The translations under genes and the position numbers were made by a program. Shown here in pieces: positions 1-8,289 of a stretch of DNA of 64,000 nt. The notes beneath the pieces were generated by a model. The model saw nothing but the letters and a program-made list of their open reading frames with translations, did no database searches and was not told where the DNA came from. Source of the stretch: Lampropedia aestuarii (GTDB lineage: Bacteria; Pseudomonadota; Gammaproteobacteria; Burkholderiales; Burkholderiaceae_C). The stretch spans positions 115,640 through 179,639 of the forward strand of contig NZ_SSWX01000004.1 in NCBI RefSeq assembly GCF_004803635.1. Direction: 5' to 3'. Numbering within the stretch: the first letter of the stretch is position 1; every line of letters starts with the position of its first letter.

Positions 1-193
1 GCATCTCGGCTGCGGCCTTGTTCGTGAAGGTAATCGCAGCGATACGGCTGGGCGCCAAGCCTTTGTCGATCAAATGCGCAATTTTTTGCGTGATCACACG
101 GGTTTTGCCAGAGCCGGCGCCGGCCAACACCAAGGAGGGCCCATGGATATGGTGGACGGCTTGGGTTTGGGCAAGATTAAGGCCAGCAGACAT
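1..193 (-). CDS. rep: ATP-dependent DNA helicase Rep (N-terminal part, runs off the left edge)
   Basis: Only the first 64 residues are in the window; the gene continues beyond base 1. The start reads [15 protein letters not shown] and is followed by the Walker A motif GAGSGKT and by [13 protein letters not shown]. These are helicase motifs I and Ia of superfamily 1 (UvrD/Rep/PcrA). The spacing and wording resemble Rep more than UvrD. Rep unwinds DNA 3' to 5' and clears proteins ahead of replication forks. The ATG at 191-193 is the natural start, since the Q-motif region follows at the normal distance. CorA lies upstream on the same strand, with 119 bp between. UvrD cannot be excluded from so short a fragment. 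Confidence 0.8.
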   Translation of the reverse strand, partial: MSAGLNLAQTQAVHHIHGPSLVLAGAGSGKTRVITQKIAHLIDKGLAPSRIAAITFTNKAAAEM

Positions 194-312
194 AGGGCAG
201 AGTGTGAATCAATATGAAAAGGAACCAGCCATGATAGCGGCTACGCGCGCAGCCAACCCACCAGGCTCAGGCCGCACGCCAGAGATGCCAAACGTTGCCG
301 ACTCCACCCGCC

Positions 313-1296
313 TTACTTGAGCCAACCTTTGTGGCGGAAGTAAATCATGGGAATGGCGGCGCTGGCAATCATCAACACAATCGCATACGGGTAGCCGTAT
401 TTCCAGGTCAATTCAGGCATGACCTCGAAGTTCATGCCGTAAACGCTGGCAATCAAGGTAGGCGGCAGCAAAGCGACGCTGGCCACCGAGAACAACTTGA
501 TGATCTTACTCTGGTTGATGTTGATGAAACCCACCGTTGCATCCAGCAAGAAGTTGATCTTGTCGAACAGGAAAGCGGTGTGGCTGTCCAGCGATTCGAT
601 GTCGCGCAGAATCTGGCGCGCATCTTCAAACTGCTCGGCATTGAGGATTTTGCTGCGCATCAAAAAGCTGACAGCGCGGCGCGTGTCCATCATATTGCGG
701 CGGATCTTGCCGTTCAAATCTTCATAACGCGCAATGCTGCCCAGGACTTCACTGGCTTGCTCGTCGCTCAAGGCGCCAGAGAGAATCGCTTGGCTGGCCG
801 AGTCAAGCTCGTCATAAATCCACTCCAGCGAGTCAGCCGCATACTCCGCATCGGTATCAAAGAGATTGAGCAACACCTCTTTGCAGTCACCAATCAGGCC
901 GGGAATGCGGCGCGCGCGCAAACGGAACAAGCGAAATACTGGCACATCGTCCTCGCGAATCGAGAACAGGATGTTGTGGCTGCGCAAGGTCGGATTTTGC
1001 AAGTTCATGATGTAGGCCACGCGCACATACCGCGGCTTGTCGTCATCAATCAAGAAATCGCTGCGAATATGCAGCTCGCCGTTGTCTTCTTCGTAGAAGC
1101 GGGCGGATTCTTCAATGTCATCATCGACAACATCATCAGGAATCAGCAGCGAGAAATGCTGCTTGACCCAAAACTTTTCCTCTTCTGTCGGAGAGACCAT
1201 GTCCACCCAAACAGGCTGGACCTGGGCGAGATCGTGCAGTGTTTCAATGTCTTTTTGTACGAGGCGGCCGTTGACGAGGATGAATACATTCAGCAT
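313..1296 (-). CDS. corA: CorA magnesium/cobalt transporter
   Basis: Inner-membrane divalent cation channel of 327 residues, normal for the family. The long acidic and helical cytoplasmic domain fills residues 1 to about 265. Two C-terminal membrane helices follow, with the signature YGMNF between them and a short positively charged tail ending RHKGWLK. GMN is the selectivity motif of CorA. The start ATG is preceded by GGGAG at good spacing. The closest neighbour downstream is rep on the same strand, 119 bp away, so the gene is probably transcribed alone or leads into rep. Assignment to CorA rather than ZntB rests on the N-terminal domain, which looks like enterobacterial CorA. Confidence 0.93.
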   Translation of the reverse strand: MLNVFILVNGRLVQKDIETLHDLAQVQPVWVDMVSPTEEEKFWVKQHFSLLIPDDVVDDDIEESARFYEEDNGELHIRSDFLIDDDKPRYVRVAYIMNLQNPTLRSHNILFSIREDDVPVFRLFRLRARRIPGLIGDCKEVLLNLFDTDAEYAADSLEWIYDELDSASQAILSGALSDEQASEVLGSIARYEDLNGKIRRNMMDTRRAVSFLMRSKILNAEQFEDARQILRDIESLDSHTAFLFDKINFLLDATVGFININQSKIIKLFSVASVALLPPTLIASVYGMNFEVMPELTWKYGYPYAIVLMIASAAIPMIYFRHKGWLK

Positions 1297-1672
1297 GCAA
1301 CATACTCCCTAAAAATGGATTCTGTGTGATTGAGGCTATTAGGTGGGGGCGCTTTCAGCCCTCAGACCTGCGCTCTCACAGAACGTCCGCCTGGGCCTGA
1401 AAGCTACCAACTCGGAGGTGCTTCCATCGGTCATTTCTTTCACAAACAATGGCTGTTCGCTAGTGCGGTGCACAGCTGATGTGTTTAAATTCGCTGCGGC
1501 TCACGCCTGACAACTTCGGTTAACAGTGGCGGATTATCGCACCCAGAGAGGGCATTTGCACCGTTCTATGTGCTAAGACAAGGACTTGTTGCACATATTT
1601 CCAGCATTAAAAAACAGCCACGACCGTCTGCATGCCCAGCACGCGCATCAACAACCACCTTCAGCACTCTAA
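1297..1672. other. Non-coding gap upstream of corA
   Basis: No protein gene is convincing here. The stretch must hold the corA promoter on the minus strand. Its 3' part (about 1340-1510) is GC-rich and can form short hairpins, so a structured corA leader is possible, but no known riboswitch or 6S-like motif could be recognised. It ends at the inserted repeat that begins at 1673. Confidence 0.4.
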
Positions 1673-1831
1673 GAACGTGTTTACGATCTATTCGCAGACC
1701 GCGTTGGAGCCCAAGAGGATACGGTGTACGGCAGCGACCGCAGTCGGGCTATCTGCTCGGCGAGAATATTTAACAAAGCAAGTGGCCTTTTGGGCTCCAA
1801 CGCGGTCTGCGTGGAGACTTTGCACAGGCTC
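1673..1831. mobile_element. MITE-like element, short chimeric copy (159 bp)
   Basis: A short relative of the 264-bp element seen complete at 17773, 57741 and 63641. It lacks the first hairpin arm and instead carries the second arm between two inverted copies of the right end: AGACCGCGTTGGAGCCCAA near the left, its complement near the right. The left terminus starts GAACGTGTTTACGATCT, while the right terminus is the complement of the other end type, GAGCCTGTGCA. It is therefore a hybrid of the two end types. It is flanked by TAA at 1670-1672 and 1832-1834. No open frame of its own is credible. Confidence 0.85.
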
Positions 1832-2742
1832 TAAGAACTTGCTGTTGGTGCCAGCAAAGCCATCACGCGCTGCAAATCAGCCCAAGCCTGGCGCTTGGCA
1901 TGGGTGGCGCGCAGCAAATAAGCGGGGCTGAAGCTCACCACCACCGGCACACCGTGGACCTGGTGGTCCGATTGGCGCAATACGCCCAAGGGCTCAGTAC
2001 GGCCCAGCCAATGCTGCGCTGCATCGCGCCCCATCACCAACACGGCACGCGGGCTGGCATTAGCAAGCAGCTGCTGCACGCTGGCGCTGGGCACATCTTG
2101 CTGGGGTGTCGCCGCTTCAGCACCACTGTGCTGCTGCCGTTTGGCCCAACTCAGCCGCAGCGCAGGGCTGTGCAACAAACCCATCGCGCGCACCATATTC
2201 TCCAGCAACTGCATGGCAGCCGGCTGTGCATCGCCCAAAGCCTGCAAATCATCGACTAGCAACAGCAAGCCAGACGCAGTCGCCGCCAATGCTGGAGGCG
2301 ACGCATCCTCGTTTTCCTGCTGGACCTTCCAGGGCACAGGCATGGTCCATAGCACGGGCGGCGCACTTGCAGAGGTCGCAGGCGCTAGCGCGGCAAGCCC
2401 ACCCACACGCGCCCTAGCCGGTGCCGCAGCTCGCGACGCCACGGGCGCAGCCTCGGCGCCAGGGGTCTCAGGGGGAGCCACAAGCGGCACAGGTTCTGCC
2501 CGCTGGGCAATAGGCGGCTGGCTGGCACCAGGCTCAAACGCTGCAGCTGGGGCCGCTTTAGCTGGGGCCGCTTTGACCGCCTCCTGCACCGCAGGCGCGA
2601 GCGCTGGAGCGGCAACATCAACAGACTTGGCGGCTTTGATCCACCATAACTCCACCCCCATGGCTTTGAGCATGGAAAGGCGTCTGGGGTCAAGGGACTG
2701 GGTCAGCGTCTGCATGGAATCCAAGATGAGCGAAAGCACCAT
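1831..2742 (-). CDS. Putative DNA polymerase III psi subunit (HolD-like, inactive uracil-glycosylase-like fold)
   Basis: About 303 residues. Residues 15-30 read LDPRRLSMLKAMGVELWW, followed by an Ala/Pro-rich linker of about 120 residues. The C-terminal part reads GLLLLVDDLQALGDAQPAA and ends with SPAYLLRATHAKRQAWADL, the closing motif of family 4/5 uracil-DNA glycosylases. The catalytic GEAPG and PFVG-type motifs of those enzymes are missing. Psi of Escherichia coli has a glycosylase-like fold, lies next to rimI, and has a similar N-terminal LGITQW and central VANDLPAL pattern, so a psi role is inferred. The ATG at 2742 avoids overlap with rimI; 2832 and 2715 are alternatives. The stop codon spans the border of the repeat at 1831. 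A degenerate glycosylase of other function remains possible. Confidence 0.55.
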   Translation of the reverse strand: MVLSLILDSMQTLTQSLDPRRLSMLKAMGVELWWIKAAKSVDVAAPALAPAVQEAVKAAPAKAAPAAAFEPGASQPPIAQRAEPVPLVAPPETPGAEAAPVASRAAAPARARVGGLAALAPATSASAPPVLWTMPVPWKVQQENEDASPPALAATASGLLLLVDDLQALGDAQPAAMQLLENMVRAMGLLHSPALRLSWAKRQQHSGAEAATPQQDVPSASVQQLLANASPRAVLVMGRDAAQHWLGRTEPLGVLRQSDHQVHGVPVVVSFSPAYLLRATHAKRQAWADLQRVMALLAPTASS

Positions 2743-2803
2743 TGTAGAAGCACCAATGCGCCACAGCGCAGGCAAGCGGGTGCGGCAGCAGGCTTTTCCA
2801 CGC

Positions 2804-3295
2804 TCAATCAGCGCCAGCGAGGCGCTCTGCACTAGGCAGTGCTTTATGCATCACGATCGCATGTTCGCGCTGCTCGGCATTCAACGGGTAGTAGTTCTTG
2901 CGCAGGCTTACAAACTCATAGCCGCAGCTGCGGTACAAGGCCTCTGCGGCCGCATTGCTTTGCCGCACTTCCAGCCAGATGTGCTGAGCCGCTTGCTGCT
3001 GCGCCCACACTTGCAGAGCCTGCATCAGCAAACGGCCCAGGCCTTGGCCTCGCGCTGCTGGCTCCACCGTGACATTGAGCAAATGCACTTCTTCAAAGCC
3101 TGCCATAGCCACCAGATAGCCGAGCAAACGCGCATCTTGCAACAGCATGGGCATGTAAAAGCCAGGCGTGTTCAAGCTGTCGCGAAAATTGCCCTCGCTC
3201 CAAGGATGGCTGTGGCTGAGCTGCTCAAGGCGCATAACCCGGCTGAGATCGGCTGCAGCCATGGCTCGCCAGCGCAGTTGGGGCGCCTCCAGCAT
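2804..3295 (-). CDS. rimI: Ribosomal protein S18-alanine N-acetyltransferase RimI
   Basis: GNAT acetyltransferase of 163 residues that acetylates the N-terminal alanine of ribosomal protein S18. The acetyl-CoA loop is visible as VEPAARGQGLGRLLM (about residues 77-91), and the RimI signature NAAAEALYRSCGYE follows at about 113-126. The N-terminal half has the family pattern LEQLSHSHPWSEGNF. It precedes the HolD-like gene on the same strand, as in the rimI/holD neighbourhood of gammaproteobacteria. In many relatives tsaB precedes rimI; here a DUF305 gene does, only 6 bp away. The ATG at 3295 matches the usual family length. Confidence 0.9.
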   Translation of the reverse strand: MLEAPQLRWRAMAAADLSRVMRLEQLSHSHPWSEGNFRDSLNTPGFYMPMLLQDARLLGYLVAMAGFEEVHLLNVTVEPAARGQGLGRLLMQALQVWAQQQAAQHIWLEVRQSNAAAEALYRSCGYEFVSLRKNYYPLNAEQREHAIVMHKALPSAERLAGAD

Positions 3296-3301
3296 CAGTG
3301 C

Positions 3302-3751
3302 TCAATGGCCTGCGTGCGCATTGGCCTGCTTGACTGGATGGCCATCGGCCCCCAAACCGCGCTTGGCCAACCAGTCTTTGAGCACAATCATCTCGCCTTC
3401 CTGGGCACGGATGATGTCCTCGGCCAATTGGCGCATCGCCGGGTCTTTGCCATATTGCAATTGGATGCGCGCCATTTCTACCGCGCCATCATGGTGGGCC
3501 AGCATGCCAGCGGCAAACGCGACATCGGCGTCATCATGGGCAATGCCTCGCATCATGTCGTCATGCATTCGGCCCATCGACTGGTCCAACGCCTCGCGCG
3601 CATTGTTGGGTGCCTGTGCAGCAGCGGTTGCGGTGCTGGCACTGCTGTGCGAGCCATGCGAAGCATTCGCATTTTGCTGCGCTTGTGCGGAGGTAAAAGA
3701 CATGGCCGCCAAGGCCAACACCACCGAGCCGAATTTAAAAGTTTTTTTCAT
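3302..3751 (-). CDS. Secreted DUF305 family protein
   Basis: About 149 residues. A signal peptide MKKTFKFGSVVLALAAMSF ends near AQAQ. The mature part contains the DUF305 pattern MLAHHDGAVEMARIQLQYG and DIIRAQEGEMIVLKDWLAKRG, a ferritin-like four-helix family rich in His and Met. Members are often linked to copper handling, but the precise role is unknown. The ATG at 3751 was chosen over an upstream start at 3814 because it opens the signal peptide and has GGAG about 10 bases upstream. It lies directly before rimI with a 6-bp gap and may share its transcript. Confidence 0.85.
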   Translation of the reverse strand: MKKTFKFGSVVLALAAMSFTSAQAQQNANASHGSHSSASTATAAAQAPNNAREALDQSMGRMHDDMMRGIAHDDADVAFAAGMLAHHDGAVEMARIQLQYGKDPAMRQLAEDIIRAQEGEMIVLKDWLAKRGLGADGHPVKQANAHAGH

Positions 3752-3927
3752 TGAGCTTGCTCCAATCATCAAATCCACCATCCTACAAAACATCAGCAGA
3801 CCAAGCGTCCGCAATAACCATCAATTATTGTTGACGATTGCCTTCAATGCGTACCACCAATGGTACTGGCTTGGCGCACTGCAAACGGTTCTGCCCCAAC
3901 GGAACATTCCGACAACAGGGCATCTAA

Positions 3928-4096
3928 GAGGCCTGTTCACCATCTCCATGCAGTCGCGCAAGGCACAAGGTTGGAGCCCAAAAGGCACGCTGCTTTGTTA
4001 AAAATCCTCACCGGGCAGATAGCCCGACTGCGGTTTTTGCCGCGCCTTGCATCCTTGTGGGGCTTTTGAACGCCGCTGCGTAGAGATGATGAAGAG
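3928..4096. mobile_element. MITE-like element, decayed copy with internal deletion
   Basis: Starts GAGGCCTGTTCACCATCTCC after TAA and runs through GTCGCGCAAGGCACAA directly into GGTTGGAGCCCAAAAGGCA. The first hairpin arm of about 90 bases has been cut out. The second arm (CCGGGCAGATAGCCCGACTG) is well preserved. The right end (CTGCGTAGAGATGATGAAGAG) is recognisable but has diverged. It lies in the gap between the DUF305 gene and the FGE-like gene and has no coding capacity. The exact right border is uncertain by about 10 bases. Confidence 0.75.
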
Positions 4097-4288
4097 ATTA
4101 CAAGTGCTGGCGCTGCTGCGCTTGCAATCGCAAGGTGTTGAACGCGCGCGGCGGCTGCCTGCCAGGGACGCTTTACAAAACGCCCTGTAGAGGCTTGAAC
4201 GCGGCCTTGAACGATCTGGTTTGCAGCGCTTCCCTAAAAATTTTTATCTGTTCATTCATCATTTTTATTTCACCAAGGATTGCTATTC

Positions 4289-5656
4289 ATGCCACATCAA
4301 AAAAGTCACAAGATATTGGCTGCACTGGCTATCGCCGGCGTTGGGGGAGCTTTAACCGCATGCCATTCAAGCCACGAAGAAACGCCTACCGATCTTGCTG
4401 AATTCCACCAATTGCGCGCCACCCTGAATGCGGCGGCTCAAACCGTGCAATGGCCAGACGGTTACTGCGCCAGCACCTATGGCTCGATCCAGCAGCAAGC
4501 AGGCTTGCTGCGTCAGGCAGCACTTGTGACGCAACAACAAGAGCTGGCCGACAACGCTGAACAACTCGCACTACAAGCTGCTGCGATGCAGGAAAGCCCT
4601 TGCGAATTGGCCGAAAGCGGCGCCTTAACCGATGGCCAATTACAAACCCGGTATCTGCGCGCAGACATGACGGCCTGGCTTTGGAAGCTGCAACTGCTCG
4701 CAGAAGGCGGCAGCCAAGTGTTGCCGCCCATCACAGCCGTTGTCAATCCTGTAGACGCACGCAATTTCAGGCCACTGACCCACTTTCAAGATGCGCCTGA
4801 GCTCTTGTCGAGCCAGCTTGTGGTGCTGCCTGCAGGACAGTTTTGGATCGGCGGAACAGAGCAAGAACATGCCGCTCTCAATGTCGATGCTTATCGGGCC
4901 GCCTGGGAGATCCCGCGCCGCCCAGTCATGATCGAGCAAGCGTTTGCCATGGCCAGTACCGAGGTCACAGTCGCTGATTTTGAGACATTCTTGAACGACA
5001 GCGGCTACCAGGTGAGCCGCGGCTGCCTGGGCTTTCCAGGCTTTCCGGCCATGGACGATCCCAACTACACCATGGACGTCCCAACATGGAGCTGGCGCTA
5101 CCCTGGCTTTGCGCAAGACAAGAATGAGCCCGTGTTGTGCGTCACCCGCGGCGATGCGATGGCTTATGCGCAGTGGCTGTCGGCCAAGACTGGCGCCACC
5201 TACCGTCTGCCTAGCGAAGCAGAATGGGAATATGCAGCGCGTGCAGGCACGGAAACGCCGTATTTCTGGGGCGACTCCATCGAGGAAGGTTGTCGCTATG
5301 CGGCCATCTACGACCTCTCGACCGATGCCGCCACTGGCTTTGGCTTTGTCACCGCACAGTGCAATGATGGCACCCCCTACACCGCATCGGTAGGCAGCTT
5401 CCTGCCCAACCCATGGGGCTTGTACGATATGACTGGCAATGCCCGCGAGTGGGTCTCCGACGCCTGGGAAGACTCTTACGCCACAGGCCCTGTCAACCAA
5501 AATCCCCGCACCGCAGGCGTCGCCCAGTTCCCCGTCTTGCGCGGTGGGGGCTGGAACTATATGCCTCAAAACGAGCGGATCGCTTACCGCAGCGCTTACT
5601 ATTCGCTGGAGTTGAAATCCAATATGTGGGGCTTTCGCCTGGTGCGCGAGTTGTAA
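4289..5656 (+). CDS. Lipoprotein with formylglycine-generating-enzyme (sulfatase-modifying) domain
   Basis: About 455 residues. The lipoprotein signal MPHQKSHKILAALAIAGVGG ends in the lipobox LTAC. A helical region of about 150 residues follows. The FGE-sulfatase fold then runs to the C-terminus: LVVLPAGQFWIGGTE, STEVTVADFETFLNDSGY, YRLPSEAEWEYAARAGTETP, NPWGLYDMTGNAREWVSDAW, LRGGGWN and WGFRLVREL. True FGE converts a sulfatase cysteine to formylglycine, but most bacterial members have other or unknown roles, and no sulfatase is nearby. The ATG at 4289 has AGGA at proper spacing, which favours it over the TTG at 4280. It is the only plus-strand gene in the first 15 kb. Confidence 0.85.
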   Translation: MPHQKSHKILAALAIAGVGGALTACHSSHEETPTDLAEFHQLRATLNAAAQTVQWPDGYCASTYGSIQQQAGLLRQAALVTQQQELADNAEQLALQAAAMQESPCELAESGALTDGQLQTRYLRADMTAWLWKLQLLAEGGSQVLPPITAVVNPVDARNFRPLTHFQDAPELLSSQLVVLPAGQFWIGGTEQEHAALNVDAYRAAWEIPRRPVMIEQAFAMASTEVTVADFETFLNDSGYQVSRGCLGFPGFPAMDDPNYTMDVPTWSWRYPGFAQDKNEPVLCVTRGDAMAYAQWLSAKTGATYRLPSEAEWEYAARAGTETPYFWGDSIEEGCRYAAIYDLSTDAATGFGFVTAQCNDGTPYTASVGSFLPNPWGLYDMTGNAREWVSDAWEDSYATGPVNQNPRTAGVAQFPVLRGGGWNYMPQNERIAYRSAYYSLELKSNMWGFRLVREL

Positions 5657-5687
5657 TGCCCCTCAGCCAGGCCAACGGCCCCATGCA

Positions 5688-5755
5688 CTAAGAGCCTGTT
5701 GCAGGTCATACCTCCGTATGAGCGCAATGGGCAACGCCACCATGGTTGGGGCTGA
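5688..5755. mobile_element. MITE-like element, internal fragment
   Basis: A remnant of about 68 bp between two convergent genes. It starts TAAGAGCCTGTTGCA and continues with TCATACCTCCGTATGAGCGC and GGGCAACGCCAC. These match the tip of the first hairpin arm of the full element (CTCATACGTCTGTATGAGCA, then CGGGCAACGCC). An end of the element therefore seems to have been joined to its own interior, and the rest is lost. It borders the ampD stop codon. Confidence 0.6.
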
Positions 5756-6376
5756 TTAGCGTACCCTCAGCGGAAACATGGCTGCAGGCCACTGCAAGCG
5801 CTGGCGCAATTGCCGCCAATCAAAACCAGCCCCCGGATCGTGTTTGCGGCCCGGGGCAATATCTTCATGGCCAGCGATATCGGCAATCGGGTAGTGCTGG
5901 CGCAGTGCGCTGCACAAAGTGCTTAACGCAGCGTATTGCGCAGGCGTGAATAGGCCACCTTCGAGCCCTTCGAGTTCGATGCCAATCGAGTCATCATTTC
6001 TGGCACTGCGTCCTGCGTAATAGGACACGCCAGCATGCCAGGCACGTGCATCGGTATTGACAAATTGCACCACCTGGCCATCTCGGCGGATCAGAAAATG
6101 GGCCGAAACCTCCAGCCCCCGTATGGTGTCAAAGTAAGGGTGCGTGTCCCAATCGAGGCGGTTGGTAAACAAGCGCTCTATCGCATCTCCCTCAAACACC
6201 CCAGGCGGCAAACTGATCGAATGCACAACGATCAAATCCACCACGGCCTGGGCAGGCCGCTGGTTGCAATTGGGTGAAGCACACCAACGGGCAGACAGAT
6301 AGCGGCCTTGGCTCAGCGCGCCTGGCGTTGCAGCCATGCCAGCGGCGCCGGCCAATAAGCTGTCTTGTGGGTTCAT
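5756..6376 (-). CDS. ampD: 1,6-anhydro-N-acetylmuramoyl-L-alanine amidase AmpD
   Basis: Cytoplasmic zinc amidase of 206 residues that removes the peptide from anhydro-muropeptides in cell-wall recycling. The amidase_2 motifs are clear: LIVVHSISLPPGVF near residue 50, SAHFLIRRDGQVVQFV, ARAWHAG, NDDSIGIELEG and IAGHEDIAPGRKHDPG. They supply the zinc-binding histidines and aspartate and the catalytic glutamate. The start overlaps the pilR stop by one base (TGATG), so the two are probably translationally coupled. A pilR-ampD order is common in Burkholderiales. In other bacteria AmpD loss derepresses AmpC beta-lactamase, but no ampC or ampR is in this window. Confidence 0.93.
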   Translation of the reverse strand: MNPQDSLLAGAAGMAATPGALSQGRYLSARWCASPNCNQRPAQAVVDLIVVHSISLPPGVFEGDAIERLFTNRLDWDTHPYFDTIRGLEVSAHFLIRRDGQVVQFVNTDARAWHAGVSYYAGRSARNDDSIGIELEGLEGGLFTPAQYAALSTLCSALRQHYPIADIAGHEDIAPGRKHDPGAGFDWRQLRQRLQWPAAMFPLRVR

Positions 6377-8103
6377 CAGCGCGTCTCCGGCTCAGTCGGA
6401 ATATTCAAGCGCTCAATGCGGTAGCGTATTTGCCGCAAATTCAGGCCCAGCATAGCGGCTGCCGCCGTGCGGTTGTAATTGGCCGCCTTGAGGGCGCGAA
6501 TCAACACGCCGCGCTCTTGCTCGTCGAGCCATGCTTGCAAGTCCTGCGGCAAATCCCGGCTCTCATCTGACGCGGCTGTAGCCGATGCCGGGCGCAAGTC
6601 CAGTCCATCCGCGGTGCGGCGCTCACTGCCTGTACTGGCAAACAGCGGCGCTGGGGTTGCGCTTGGCAGCGGCACCGCCACGGTATAGCGCGATGGGTAG
6701 GCCGTGGCCGAGCTGGCCCCAGGCAAACCAAAAACCGGTGCACCTGCATGCTGCGGGCGAGGCGCAGGTGCAGCCGTTGGAGCGGGCCGTGTCGCTGCCA
6801 ACGCCGGCTGGTGGGGCGCGGTCGCCGTCGCATCGATAGGGCCGTCCATGCAATCGGCAATATAGTCCAGGCGCAACACCCCGTCCTCGCTCAGGGCGAC
6901 GGCACGGTGCAGCAAATTCTCTAACTCACGCACATTACCGGGAAAATTGCGCTGCATCATCGCATACATGAAAGCTGGATCGATGTGCAAGCCCTCAAAG
7001 CCCGACTCCTTGCTTAACCGCGCCAGCAGCGCTTGCAGCAAGGCCGGCAAATCCTCCCGCCGCTCACGCAACGCAGGGATGCGCAGCTCAATCACATTCA
7101 AGCGGTAGTACAGGTCCTGGCGAAAGCGCCCTTGCTCAACTTCAGCAGCCAGATCGCGGTGGGTCGCACTGACAAGGCGGACATCGACCACCTCCTCTTG
7201 CGTCGCGCCCAGAGGCCTGACGCTGCGCTCCTGAATCGCCCTGAGCAACTTGGTTTGCATGGCCAGCGGCAAGTCACCAATCTCATCGAGAAACAAGGTG
7301 CCGCCTTTGGCGGCCTGGAAAAAGCCCTGACGGTCTTGGCTGGCACCCGTATACGCGCCTTTTTTAGCGCCAAAAAATTCGGCCTCCAGTAAATTCTCAG
7401 GAATGGCGCCGCAATTGACCGCCACCATCGGCCCATCGGCGCGTTGGCTATTGGCATGCAAAGCCCTGGCCACTAACTCCTTGCCGGTGCCCGACTCACC
7501 ATGGATGTGCACGGGGGCCATGCTGCGGGCCACTTTGCTGATGCGCTCTTTGACTGCTTGCATGACTGCCGACTGCCCGACCAGATCATTTAACGCTTTA
7601 ACGCCTTTGTCACGTCCAGCCGCACCAGCCGTGGCAAGCGCGTTTTTACGCAGCGGTGCAGTGTTCTGCTCGGCATTGACGGGCATTGGCTGGTGCTGCG
7701 CAGCCGCGACTGGGGCCACCGCAGCAGTTGCTGGCAGGTCTTGAATGGCAGAGGCAATCACGCTGCGCAATTGTTTCAATTCCACCGGTTTACTGAGGTA
7801 ATCAAAAGCGCCCGCACGCAAGGCCTCAACGGCATTCTCGGCCGAACCGTACGCGGTGGCGACAATGCAGCGTTCGGGCCGGCCTTGCGCCTGCAACGCC
7901 AGCAGCAACTCCATGCCCAGACCATCAGGCAGGCGCATATCGGTCAGCACCACGTCAAAACGCTGCTGCAATTTGTGCATGGCTTGCGCCACTGTCTCGG
8001 CCGTCTCAATGCGGTAGCCCTCACGCGCTAAGGTGAGTTCGTACAGCAGGCGCAGATCCGGCTCGTCATCCACAACCAGGATAGAGGCATTTTTCTCAGA
8101 CAT
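6376..8103 (-). CDS. pilR: Sigma-54-dependent response regulator, PilR type
   Basis: About 575 residues. An N-terminal receiver domain (residues 5-120) has the phosphorylatable aspartate in VVLTDMRLPDG (D55). A sigma-54 AAA+ domain (about 180-410) carries Walker A GESGTGKE, the sigma-54 loop GAYTGA (a Phe-to-Tyr variant of GAFTGA), DEIGDLP and an NFPGNVRELEN sensor motif. A Fis-type helix-turn-helix closes it (AAAAMLGLNLRQIRYRIERL). PilR activates pilin transcription when its membrane kinase PilS phosphorylates it. Here no pilS precedes it; a broken repeat and bluB lie upstream instead. The ATG at 8103 gives MSEKNASILVVDDEP; the longer frame from 8139 has no family support. Confidence 0.85.
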   Translation of the reverse strand: MSEKNASILVVDDEPDLRLLYELTLAREGYRIETAETVAQAMHKLQQRFDVVLTDMRLPDGLGMELLLALQAQGRPERCIVATAYGSAENAVEALRAGAFDYLSKPVELKQLRSVIASAIQDLPATAAVAPVAAAQHQPMPVNAEQNTAPLRKNALATAGAAGRDKGVKALNDLVGQSAVMQAVKERISKVARSMAPVHIHGESGTGKELVARALHANSQRADGPMVAVNCGAIPENLLEAEFFGAKKGAYTGASQDRQGFFQAAKGGTLFLDEIGDLPLAMQTKLLRAIQERSVRPLGATQEEVVDVRLVSATHRDLAAEVEQGRFRQDLYYRLNVIELRIPALRERREDLPALLQALLARLSKESGFEGLHIDPAFMYAMMQRNFPGNVRELENLLHRAVALSEDGVLRLDYIADCMDGPIDATATAPHQPALAATRPAPTAAPAPRPQHAGAPVFGLPGASSATAYPSRYTVAVPLPSATPAPLFASTGSERRTADGLDLRPASATAASDESRDLPQDLQAWLDEQERGVLIRALKAANYNRTAAAAMLGLNLRQIRYRIERLNIPTEPETR

Positions 8104-8157
8104 CGGGCCATTATGCGCTGTAACACGCCCCGCCAACACAGAACATGCACCTGTGCC

Positions 8158-8286
8158 TTGGCGCGTGTTTCGATCTTTTCACAGTCGCGCAAGGTGCACT
8201 AAAAAGGCTGCGCAAAGCACCTGTTGCAGCGCACCGTATCCTTTGGGCTTGAACGCGGCTGCGTCGAGATGGTGAACCGGCGCTTG
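8158..8286. mobile_element. MITE-like element, decayed deletion copy
   Basis: A degenerate copy of about 129 bp. The left end reads GTGTTTCGATCTTTTCACAG, then GTCGCGCAAGG. The right part reads GCGCACCGTATCCTTTGGGC and ends CTGCGTCGAGATGGTGAACC. Most of both hairpin arms is missing. Its two ends belong to different end types, so it is probably a recombinant. It separates pilR from bluB. Confidence 0.65.
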
Positions 8287-8289
8287 GCC

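Noticed and set aside
1297..1672. Possible 6S RNA or magnesium-sensing leader before corA
   Set aside because: The stretch is GC-rich with some hairpins, but neither the 6S bubble layout nor any known metal-riboswitch motif could be matched by eye.
2141..3754. Long plus-strand open frame of 537 codons
   Set aside because: It runs opposite to the HolD-like, rimI and DUF305 genes, which have clear families. Its translation has no domain and is a composition artefact of GC-rich DNA.
5688..5755. Terminator between the FGE-like gene and ampD
   Set aside because: The hairpin-forming sequence is better explained as a fragment of the repeat arm, and there is no T run.
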